Assembly: GCF_015477765.1 (NCBI RefSeq)
Contig: NZ_JADLQQ010000003.1
Location: 62,001 to 126,000, forward strand
Origin: Nocardia transvalensis
Lineage (GTDB): Bacteria > Actinomycetota > Actinomycetes > Mycobacteriales > Mycobacteriaceae
Direction of reading: 5' to 3'
DNA: 64,000 nucleotides
This document shows, one piece after another, positions 33,896 to 40,782 of the stretch. How positions within the stretch are numbered: position 1 is the first letter of the stretch; each line of letters opens with the position of its first letter. A model generated the notes under the pieces. It had not been told where the DNA came from. It made no database searches and saw only the letters and a list, made by a program, of their open reading frames with translations. A program made the translations under genes and the position numbers.

Positions 33896-34471
33896 ATGCA
33901 GATTCGGGAACTCGCGGTACCGGGTGCGTGGGAGTTCACCCCGACCCTGCGCGGCGACGAGCGCGGCATCTTCGCCGAGACGTTCAAGGCCTCGGAATTC
34001 GAGAAGGTGGTCGGCCGCCCGTTCGACCTGTTGCAGGTCAACACCTCCACCTCGGCCGCGGGCGTCCTGCGCGGCATCCACTACACCGAGGATCCCCCCG
34101 GACAGGCCAAGTACGTGACCTGCCCGCGCGGAGCATTCGTGGACGTCGTAGTGGACCTGCGCCCCGGCTCACCAACCTTCGGCGCCTGGGACAGCGTGGT
34201 GATCGACGACGTCCACCGCCGCTCCGTATTCCTGTCCGAGGGCCTGGGCCATGCCCTGCTGTCCCTCGAGGACGAGTCCACGGTCATCTACCTGTGCTCA
34301 CTCGAGTACTCCCCCGAATTCGACCACGACCTCGACGCTTTCGATCCGGATCTGGGTATCGACTGGCCGACCATCGGGCGTGGCGGCCAACCCCTGACCT
34401 TCATCCGCTCCGCGAAGGATGCCGCCGCACCTCCACTGAGGGCTCTGTTTCCGGACAAGGAGCCGGAATAA
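33896..34471 (+). CDS. rmlC: dTDP-4-dehydrorhamnose 3,5-epimerase
   Basis: 191-aa cupin-fold epimerase. RGIHY carries the catalytic His, and RRSVFLSEGLGHALLSLEDESTVIYLCS includes the conserved Tyr/Lys-type binding segment of RmlC. ATG 33896 gives the family start QIRELAVPGAWE, two bases after the rmlA stop; TTG 33887 and GTG 33890 are less likely. It makes dTDP-4-keto-L-rhamnose, the substrate of RmlD. The last step enzyme is not in the window. Confidence 0.95.
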   Translation: MQIRELAVPGAWEFTPTLRGDERGIFAETFKASEFEKVVGRPFDLLQVNTSTSAAGVLRGIHYTEDPPGQAKYVTCPRGAFVDVVVDLRPGSPTFGAWDSVVIDDVHRRSVFLSEGLGHALLSLEDESTVIYLCSLEYSPEFDHDLDAFDPDLGIDWPTIGRGGQPLTFIRSAKDAAAPPLRALFPDKEPE

Positions 34472-34557
34472 CGCGCTGTCTCGCCACAGCCCCACCACTT
34501 TCACCCGTATCAGCGCTTTTCTTCAACCAAACGTTCGTTGAGCGCGCGGCTCAGCTG

Positions 34558-35010
34558 TCACTGCAACAGGTCGGCGATGTCGACTGCGGCAGTCATCAGG
34601 ACCAATATCGGAACGACTTTGGATGCGGGTATGTGATAGGTGCCGCGGCCGTGCTGTTCGACGATCTTTGCCGACGATAGCGCGCGCATGTGGTGATAGA
34701 GCTGGCCGGTGGAGGTGAGGCCGACGGCTTCCGCCAGCTCGGTACTCGTGCGCGGACCGTCTAGGAGCGTCTGGACCAGTGCCTGCCGGACTGGATGTCC
34801 GAGCGCGGCGAGCACTTCGACCCGAGCGTTGGCGGGCAGTTGGAGTACCGATGCCGCGCTGTAGCGGATGGTCCAGTCGAGTTCGCCGTTGAAGTCGACG
34901 CTGCCGTGGTATTCGATGAATCCGCGCGCGGAGTCGTCGGTGCGGGGGCGCCCCTCCAGGGCTTCAATCCGCGCCTCCAACTCGGCGAGCTTGGCCTCGA
35001 CATCGGTCAT
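34558..35010 (-). CDS. ArsR-like winged-helix regulator with N-terminal coiled coil
   Basis: 150-aa protein. Residues 1-25 (VEAKLAELEARIEALEG) form a short coiled coil, and residues about 65-130 form a winged helix (ALGHPVRQALVQTLLDGPRTSTELAEAVGLTSTGQLYHHMRAL). It starts at ATG 35010, overlapping the stop of the beta-lactamase-fold lipoprotein gene by 4 bp, so the two are one operon. No Cys cluster for metal sensing is seen. It may control its own operon, possibly through the CCGTAA repeats at 36047. Confidence 0.85.
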   Translation of the reverse strand: MTDVEAKLAELEARIEALEGRPRTDDSARGFIEYHGSVDFNGELDWTIRYSAASVLQLPANARVEVLAALGHPVRQALVQTLLDGPRTSTELAEAVGLTSTGQLYHHMRALSSAKIVEQHGRGTYHIPASKVVPILVLMTAAVDIADLLQ

Positions 35011-36038
35011 ACGGCACACGTTAACCGGAACAACATATCCGGCTCTGCCATGGCGCGGATGAGCAGTTCCTGCCAGCTGTAACTTTCCAGCGCGGTGAAA
35101 TACTCGGTCTCCGACATATGGCGATTGAGCAGAACCGCGGTCGCGACGGTGCCGTCAGCGCGGCGCAGGTAGAACGCATCGGTCAGGATGCCGGGATACG
35201 AACCGCCCTTGAAGCCCATCGCAACGAACCCGTCCGGCGCCGGTTGCCATTCCAGTTGTGCGCGCGCGATATCCGCGCCGGGACCGAAGCTGCCGGTGGC
35301 GATCGCACGGTGCATCGACGCAAGTTGGCGTGCCGATCCTGTCGGTGTCGTGTGGGCCCACGACGCTAAATAATCGTAGGACGGCGGCAGTGGTTTCGAT
35401 TGCATCGCAGCGCGATACGCCTGGTCGTTGGCATAGCGTCGCGCCGCGGTCCACGCGTCGCCGACCCCTGGCTCGAGCAAGCGAATCACGTCGCCGAGTT
35501 TCGAGGACGGCAGGTAATCGTGCCACCCGCCCGCGTCGGCGGCGTCGATCAGCGCACGGTCGCCGAGGCGGTCGCGCAGGTAATCCGGAACAGCGTTGTC
35601 ACTTTCGCGGATCATCGCGCTGACCATCTGGTCGAGGGTGACCGTGTCTCCGGGCAGCCGGGTCCGTGCGTGTTCGTGCGCCGCCCCGTCGGTGCCCGGG
35701 AAGTACCAGCGCTCCCATTCGGTGACGGGGATGCGTTCCTGCGGGTCGAGTGTTCCCGCCGCGACCGCGCGGGCGTAGGCCGCCAGCGGGACGACCTTCA
35801 CAGCCGAGGCGATGGGCTGCTGGTCGTCGACGCGACGTCCTACGGTGCGACCGTGCCCGTCGTCGACGGCGATCGAGATGTTGTCCGGATCCTGGTGGAT
35901 CTGGCCCAGCCACCCCTCGGCCGAGGTCACGCCCGCGGCCGGGATCGGTGCGCACGCCTTGTCCGTGGTCGGATGGTTCGAGCACCCCGCGAGCGTGGGC
36001 AGCGACGCGGCGACGACGATTGCGAGCTTGCGCAGCAT
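35007..36038 (-). CDS. Beta-lactamase-fold serine hydrolase lipoprotein
   Basis: 343-aa putative lipoprotein. The signal sequence ends in the lipobox LAGC, so it should be anchored outside the membrane. The beta-lactamase/PBP fold is shown by SAVK (SxxK with the nucleophile Ser), the SDN motif in RESDNAVP, and a C-terminal KGGS (KTG-like) in MGFKGGSYP. It could be a class A beta-lactamase-like enzyme, a carboxypeptidase or an esterase; class A Glu166 is not obvious. Start ATG 36038 has GGGAGTGGGA directly upstream. It is cotranscribed with a winged-helix regulator. Confidence 0.85.
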   Translation of the reverse strand: MLRKLAIVVAASLPTLAGCSNHPTTDKACAPIPAAGVTSAEGWLGQIHQDPDNISIAVDDGHGRTVGRRVDDQQPIASAVKVVPLAAYARAVAAGTLDPQERIPVTEWERWYFPGTDGAAHEHARTRLPGDTVTLDQMVSAMIRESDNAVPDYLRDRLGDRALIDAADAGGWHDYLPSSKLGDVIRLLEPGVGDAWTAARRYANDQAYRAAMQSKPLPPSYDYLASWAHTTPTGSARQLASMHRAIATGSFGPGADIARAQLEWQPAPDGFVAMGFKGGSYPGILTDAFYLRRADGTVATAVLLNRHMSETEYFTALESYSWQELLIRAMAEPDMLFRLTCAV

Positions 36039-36046
36039 TCCCACTC

Positions 36047-36068
36047 CCGTAAATCCGTAATTCCGTAA
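36047..36068. promoter_or_regulatory. Three CCGTAA repeats with 8-bp period
   Basis: CCGTAA occurs at 36047, 36055 and 36063, exactly 8 bp apart, directly upstream of the lipoprotein gene and touching its ribosome site. Phased short repeats in a promoter suggest a regulator-binding array. Confidence 0.5.
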
Positions 36069-36139
36069 TAGCGGACAATCAGACGGTAGTCGTCGCAACG
36101 GTCGATGTCGAGGCGTCTCAGGGGTATCGGTTCGTAGAC

Positions 36140-36182
36140 GAAAGCCGCGGTAGGCGAATCTGGTTCGCGTACCGCGGCTTTC
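36140..36182. terminator. Hairpin downstream of MFS transporter gene
   Basis: GAAAGCCGCGGTA and TACCGCGGCTTTC are perfect 13-bp arms with an inner GCGAA/TTCGC stem. The hairpin is 13 bp past the transporter's stop on the minus strand. Confidence 0.75.
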
Positions 36183-36194
36183 GCGTTTCGTTAC

Positions 36195-37661
36195 TCAGGC
36201 GGCTGCCAGTTCTGGCTCCTCCTCGGGGGTGAGCACCGACCCGGGGGCCTTGCGCTTGGGGAGGAAGTGGGTCAGGGCTACCAGGGCGCCGATGATGCTG
36301 ACTGCGCCTGCGAACAGGAGGCCCGGCTTGTAGGTGTCGAGCATTGCGGACGGGGAGGTGTCGGTGTGGGTGCCCGAGGTGACGATCGCGGTGCTGATCG
36401 CCAGCACGATGGCGGCGCCGACCTGCATCGAGGTCTGCAGCACACCGGCGGCCAGGCCCTGCTCGTCGTCATCGATACCGTTGGTGGCCTGGATGTTGAT
36501 GGCCGGGAAGCCGATCCAGCCGATGCCGATCAGCAGCACCGCGGGCAGGATGATCGTGAGGTAGGAGGGCTCGGTGTTCAGTCGCAGGAACAGCAGGTAG
36601 CCGATGCTCATCACGACCGTGGTGACCGCGATGATCGGGCCGGTGCCGAACCGGTCGACCAGCTTGTCGGAGAAGACCGAGGACAGCGCCACCAGCAGAC
36701 CCACCGGCAGCAGCGCCATGGCCAGCTTCAGCGGCGACCAGCCCAGGGTGTCCTGCATGAACAGGGTCACGATGAACTGCCAGCTGAAGTAGGAGCCCGC
36801 CACGGCGATGATCACCAGGCTGGCCCGCACCAGCGACGCCTTGCGCAGGATGCCGAGGCGAATCAGCGGATGCCGCACCCGATTCTCGACCGCGACGAAG
36901 GCCACGAACAGCGCGATCACCGCGGCGAACGAACCGACCGTTCGAGCCGAACCCCAGCCGGCCTCCGGCGCGGAGACGACGGTGTAGACCAGCAGCAGCA
37001 TGGCGGCGGTGGAGAACAGCGCACCCAGCAGATCGTGTCCACCCTCCTCGGCGGGCTTGTCCTTGGGGACGAGGAATGCGGCGGCGACCAAGGCGGCCAA
37101 GGCGATCGGCACGGGGAGCAGGAAGGTCCAGCGCCAGCCGAGTCCGGTCATCAGACCGCCGAACACCAGGCCCATCGAATAGCCGCCCGCACCGAACACG
37201 GTGTAGATGGACAGGGCCTTGTTGCGCGCCGGGCCCTCGGCGAAGTTGGTGGTGATGATCGACAGGCCGGTCGGGGCGGTGAACGCCGCGGCCAGGCCCT
37301 TGATGAAGCGGGTCAGGATCAGCAGCGGGCCGGAGCTGACCAGACCGCCGGCCAGCGAGGCCACCGCGAACACCGCGAGCGCGATCAGGAAGACCTTGCG
37401 GCGGCCGAGCAGATCGGCGGTGCGGCCGCCGAGCAGCAGGAGGCCGCCGTACCCCAGGACGTAGCCGCTGACCAGCCACTGCAGGGTCGAGGTGCCCAGG
37501 CCGAGTTCGCCGCCGATGGACGGCAGGGCGACGCCGACCATCGACACGTCGAGGCCGTCGAGGAACAGAACGATGCACAGGGTGATCAATAGGCCCCAGA
37601 GTCGGGCCGGCCACCGGGTGGCGGCCGCGGCGGCGGCCTGAAGTGTTGCCGTAGAAGTCAC
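36195..37661 (-). CDS. MFS drug exporter, DHA2 (14-TM) family
   Basis: 488-aa transporter with about fourteen hydrophobic segments. Motif A appears as GGRTADLLGRRKVFL and the DHA2 motif as LDGLDVSMVGVALPSIG in the first helix. Such proton-driven pumps (QacA/EmrB type) export drugs, dyes or metabolites. The start is placed at GTG 37661, because longer frames run through three perfect operator palindromes. It is divergent from a MarR regulator, the usual repressor-pump pair, so induction by the pump's substrate is likely. Confidence 0.92.
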   Translation of the reverse strand: MTSTATLQAAAAAATRWPARLWGLLITLCIVLFLDGLDVSMVGVALPSIGGELGLGTSTLQWLVSGYVLGYGGLLLLGGRTADLLGRRKVFLIALAVFAVASLAGGLVSSGPLLILTRFIKGLAAAFTAPTGLSIITTNFAEGPARNKALSIYTVFGAGGYSMGLVFGGLMTGLGWRWTFLLPVPIALAALVAAAFLVPKDKPAEEGGHDLLGALFSTAAMLLLVYTVVSAPEAGWGSARTVGSFAAVIALFVAFVAVENRVRHPLIRLGILRKASLVRASLVIIAVAGSYFSWQFIVTLFMQDTLGWSPLKLAMALLPVGLLVALSSVFSDKLVDRFGTGPIIAVTTVVMSIGYLLFLRLNTEPSYLTIILPAVLLIGIGWIGFPAINIQATNGIDDDEQGLAAGVLQTSMQVGAAIVLAISTAIVTSGTHTDTSPSAMLDTYKPGLLFAGAVSIIGALVALTHFLPKRKAPGSVLTPEEEPELAAA

Positions 37662-37676
37662 GAGCGGGAACGTTAC

Positions 37677-37718
37677 ATGCACGTGCATTAAATGCGCAAG
37701 CATTAAATGCGGTTGCAT
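37677..37718. promoter_or_regulatory. Triple ATGC-N4-GCAT operator
   Basis: Three 12-bp dyads, ATGCACGTGCAT, ATGCGCAAGCAT and ATGCGGTTGCAT, start at 37677, 37692 and 37707, exactly 15 bp apart. They lie between the MFS pump and the divergent marR gene and are almost certainly the MarR binding sites. Confidence 0.85.
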
Positions 37719-37747
37719 AGGACTGCTGTGGCCACTAAGATGGCCGC

Positions 37748-38167
37748 ATGCCCAAGCCGTCGACAGCGTCCGTCGACCGGCCCGGAACCGCCGAACAGGC
37801 TGCTCATTCCGGACTGGTGAGTGAGTGGCGCGATCTCTTGGCCAAGCACGCCGCCGTCACGTGCGCCCTGGAGAAGGAGCTGCAGAGCCGGCACCACATC
37901 GGGCTCAGCGAATTCGAAACCCTGGACCGCTTGGTGGACGCCTCCTGCGAGACCTACCGCATGAGCGAATTGGCCTGCGATATCTATCTGAGCCAGAGCG
38001 CGCTCTCGCGCGCGGTCGGCCGGCTGGAACGCGAGGGCCTGGTCGACCGCACGATGTGCACCGACGACCGCCGCTCCATCTATGTCTGCCTCACCGACAA
38101 GGGGCGGGCGCTCCATGCCGCGGCAGCCCCCACCCATCGGCAGGTGCTCGCGCGCACGCTGGGGTGA
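37748..38167 (+). CDS. MarR-family repressor of the divergent MFS pump
   Basis: 139-aa winged-helix regulator: helices in LAKHAAVTCALEKELQSRH, recognition helix region ACDIYLSQSALSRAVGRLEREGL, wing VDRTMCTDDRRSIYVCLTDKG. Two Cys lie near the DNA-binding region, and redox or ligand sensing is possible. Its start lies 30 bp from the third operator dyad, so it probably represses both itself and the pump. Confidence 0.92.
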   Translation: MPKPSTASVDRPGTAEQAAHSGLVSEWRDLLAKHAAVTCALEKELQSRHHIGLSEFETLDRLVDASCETYRMSELACDIYLSQSALSRAVGRLEREGLVDRTMCTDDRRSIYVCLTDKGRALHAAAAPTHRQVLARTLG

Positions 38168-38170
38168 CGG

Positions 38171-39043
38171 TCAGAGGGTGGTCAAGGCGCGATCTATCGC
38201 CTCGCGCGCGTCGACGGCCACCGACTTGATGCTGGCGAAAGCCGCACGGTAGCGGTCGATTTCGTGTTCCTTGTCGAAATAGGCCGAGCCGGTGAAGGTT
38301 TCGACGTAGACCACGGGGGGTTCCGGGAGATCGCCTGCCTCGGTATCGAATTCGAGCAGGACGAACCGGCCCGAATTCAGCCCGTCGTGATACCCGGAAT
38401 CGTCGGGCACCAACCGGATTTCGACCGTGGGCAGATCGCACATGCGGCGCAGATGCTCGAGCTGGCCGATGGTGACCTCGCGGTCGCCGATCCGCCGGCG
38501 CAGCATCGATTCGGTGATCACGGCGTCCAACCGCACCGGCGCCTCGGCGCGGGCGAGCAGGGCCTGACGCGCGACACGGACCGCGATGCGACGGTCCATT
38601 TCGGTCGCCGACATGTCCGGCCGCGCGGCGGACAACATTGCCCGCGTATAGGACTCGGTCTGCAGCAGACCCGGCACCAGCTCGTTTTCATAGGTGCACA
38701 GCCGGCTCGCCGCCTCCTCCAGCCCGATGTACACCTCGAAACCTTCCGCGATCACATCGCCGTATTCGGCCCACCAGCCGCGCGCCTTGGTTTCGCGGGC
38801 CAATGCGGTCAGCGGCTCCACCACATCGGCCGGGGCGCCGTAGATCTTGCACATGGCCTCGACGTCGAGGCCGCGCAGGGAGGTCTGTCCCGTCTCGATG
38901 CGCCAGATCTTGGCCTCCGACCATTCCAGCCGCTGCGCCGCCACCCGCGTCGTCATGCGGGCGCGATTGCGCAGGTCACGGAGGCGGCGGCCCAACTGCC
39001 GCCGCGGCATCGTCGAACCGGTGATCCCCTGAGATACAGCCAT
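38171..39043 (-). CDS. XRE-family regulator with DUF5753 domain
   Basis: 290-aa protein. Residues about 15-75 form a Cro/CI-type helix-turn-helix (LGRRLRDLRNRARMTTRVAAQRLEWSEAKIWRIETGQ), followed by the large DUF5753 domain (YENELVPGLLQTESYTRAML... to GSAYFDKEHEIDRYRAAFA). This family is abundant in Streptomyces and Nocardia and often sits next to a small DUF397 protein. No DUF397 gene is seen here; neighbours are marR and a membrane protein. Target unknown. Confidence 0.93.
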   Translation of the reverse strand: MAVSQGITGSTMPRRQLGRRLRDLRNRARMTTRVAAQRLEWSEAKIWRIETGQTSLRGLDVEAMCKIYGAPADVVEPLTALARETKARGWWAEYGDVIAEGFEVYIGLEEAASRLCTYENELVPGLLQTESYTRAMLSAARPDMSATEMDRRIAVRVARQALLARAEAPVRLDAVITESMLRRRIGDREVTIGQLEHLRRMCDLPTVEIRLVPDDSGYHDGLNSGRFVLLEFDTEAGDLPEPPVVYVETFTGSAYFDKEHEIDRYRAAFASIKSVAVDAREAIDRALTTL

Positions 39044-39225
39044 ATTTCCCCCTGCGTCCGTGCGCCGATCGTACTCGCTCGCACAGCCCGCCGAACGGCA
39101 AAAACCTTACGCCGTACCCGGATTCGATCATCCGGATACGCGAACGGATTGTCGCACAACAACAATGCCCGCCGGACGCTGTCGACCGGACACCGGACGC
39201 GATGGCACATGTGCGCCAAAAAGTT

Positions 39226-39867
39226 TTACTTACGGGTGGAGCGCTTGCGGAACCGCCAGAACTGGACCGCCCGCACATCCTCGGAGAGTTGGTTGACCGG
39301 CTCGGCCACATCCGACAGCGCCTGGAACAGATCGTCGGCGAGGGCATTGATGTGCTCCACCCGATTCGCCAGTCGTGAGGCGTTGACCAGGAATTCCAGG
39401 GCCAGCCGCACCGACGCCGCGATGGTCAGCCCCAGCGGCACCGCCACCACCACCGCGAAGACGAGGCCGAGCAGCATCGACACCTGCCACAGCAACGCGA
39501 TCGACACGATCGGCACGGCGAAGGCGAAGGCCAGACCGAGAATGTAGGCCAGCGGCAGCAGGGTGCGCGTCGCGGGACGGCGGAACTGGATATCGAACAG
39601 GGCGCGCACGGCCGCCAGCACCCACGCGCCGAAGGCGCCAGGACTGCGGAACGGCTCGGCGGGCCTGTCCTGCTCGTCCTCTTCCACTTGCCGCGACAAC
39701 CGCCGCGTCGCCGACTCCCGCCACGCGATGCCGAGTCCGATTTCGTCGCGGGCGGGGCCCTCCGTGGATACGCGGGCTGCCGCCTCCGGGCCTGACCTCC
39801 CGCGCCGACGGGGCTCGGCCTCGTAGTCGCCCTCATCCGGCACCGGTGCGGCGGGCTCATCAGTCAT
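39226..39867 (-). CDS. DUF4282-like membrane protein
   Basis: 213-aa protein with a charged, low-complexity N-terminal third, then FDIQFRRPATRTLLPLAYI leading into two or three hydrophobic segments, and RLALEFLVNASRLANRVEHINALAD after them. This layout is that of DUF4282. ATG 39867 has AGAGGA 8 nt upstream. The C-terminus is basic and cytosolic. Function unknown. Confidence 0.75.
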   Translation of the reverse strand: MTDEPAAPVPDEGDYEAEPRRRGRSGPEAAARVSTEGPARDEIGLGIAWRESATRRLSRQVEEDEQDRPAEPFRSPGAFGAWVLAAVRALFDIQFRRPATRTLLPLAYILGLAFAFAVPIVSIALLWQVSMLLGLVFAVVVAVPLGLTIAASVRLALEFLVNASRLANRVEHINALADDLFQALSDVAEPVNQLSEDVRAVQFWRFRKRSTRK

Positions 39868-40180
39868 ATGCCAAATCCTCTCCCGGTCACGCGGGACCGG
39901 CAACGCCGGCCGCTCCCGGACTGCCCCGGGCTTCCGAGGGGAAACTTTCAGCGACAACGCATTTGATTCACAGGTCCGAAGCCGACCGTGGTTGTCGTGC
40001 AAAGTTCACAAACCACCCATCCCCGAGTCATAGCCGGGGCGAATCAATTTGGCGATCTTGTGACGAATGCGACGTTGAGCAAGAAAGTTTCGTGAACCTG
40101 TAACACCGCCGATGGCCGGGGTCGATTAGTCCCATGAACACCGAAGCAGGACCTGATTTATCCGGGGAATGGAGAAGACA
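39868..40180. other. Intergenic region upstream of two divergent genes
   Basis: No gene is seen. A CCCCG/CGGGG dyad (about 40021-40039) and AT-richer stretches suggest promoters for the membrane protein on the minus strand and the unknown gene on the plus strand. Confidence 0.5.
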
Positions 40181-40663
40181 GTGCGTACGACGTTTCCGAC
40201 TTCCGTCCCGGCGGCTGCCCTGGCCGCCAGCGCGCAGGACTACATCCGGCGCGGCTGGACGGTCGCCGAAACGGCCAACGGCGTCTGCCTCATCACCGAC
40301 GAGAACGTAGCGGGCATCGAGGTCACCGGCGAACTCGCCGCCACCGCGCGCCGCTTCCTGCGGGCCAACACCCTGTCCGGGCCGGTGATCGAGATTCCGG
40401 GGCCGGAGCGCCGCGAGATCCACCTGGTCACCGGTGTCGGCAAGGCCGCGATGGCGCTGGAGGCGCTGCGCAAGGCCGGCATCACCGTCTACACCGACGG
40501 CGACGGCATCCCGCTGCCCCCGACCCAGCTGTCCGCCGGCTCTGCGTGCTGGGGCGTGGCCCCGAACGAGGCCCGCTGGGTGCCGCCGGTGGTCGCCGTC
40601 GCCGCCGCGGTGCGTGCAGCCGTTTCCGGCCGTAAGCCCCAACTGGCCTCCATCGCCAGCTGA
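40181..40663 (+). CDS. Unknown 160-aa protein, weakly Prim-Pol N-terminal-like
   Basis: Start GTG 40181 has GGAG exactly 6 nt upstream, better than ATG 40169. The protein reads like the first strand-helix part of bifunctional primase-polymerase N-terminal domains (AAALAASAQDYIRRGWTVAET), with a compact alpha/beta region to IHLVTGVGKAA and the segment YTDGDGIPLPPTQ. No catalytic acidic triad is obvious. I do not assign a function. It is followed by a terminator hairpin and stands alone. Confidence 0.7.
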   Translation: MRTTFPTSVPAAALAASAQDYIRRGWTVAETANGVCLITDENVAGIEVTGELAATARRFLRANTLSGPVIEIPGPERREIHLVTGVGKAAMALEALRKAGITVYTDGDGIPLPPTQLSAGSACWGVAPNEARWVPPVVAVAAAVRAAVSGRKPQLASIAS

Positions 40664-40702
40664 GGGATCAGCCGCACAGAACCGAACAGCCGGGAGGCCG
40701 TG

Positions 40703-40721
40703 GACCGCGGGGTCCGCGGTC
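40703..40721. terminator. Hairpin after unknown 160-aa gene
   Basis: GACCGCGG-GGT-CCGCGGTC is a perfect 8-bp stem, flanked by further weak pairing (GGAGG with CCTC), 40 bp past the stop codon. Confidence 0.6.
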
Positions 40722-40782
40722 TCCTCGGTGTTTGCGGAGATTTCCGTTTCACATCTCGGCAAACCGGTAGATGATTGGTGCT

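Noticed and set aside
36267..37592. Gln/Gly-rich frame opposite the MFS pump
   Set aside because: It is a mirror of the transporter codons, with no plausible product.
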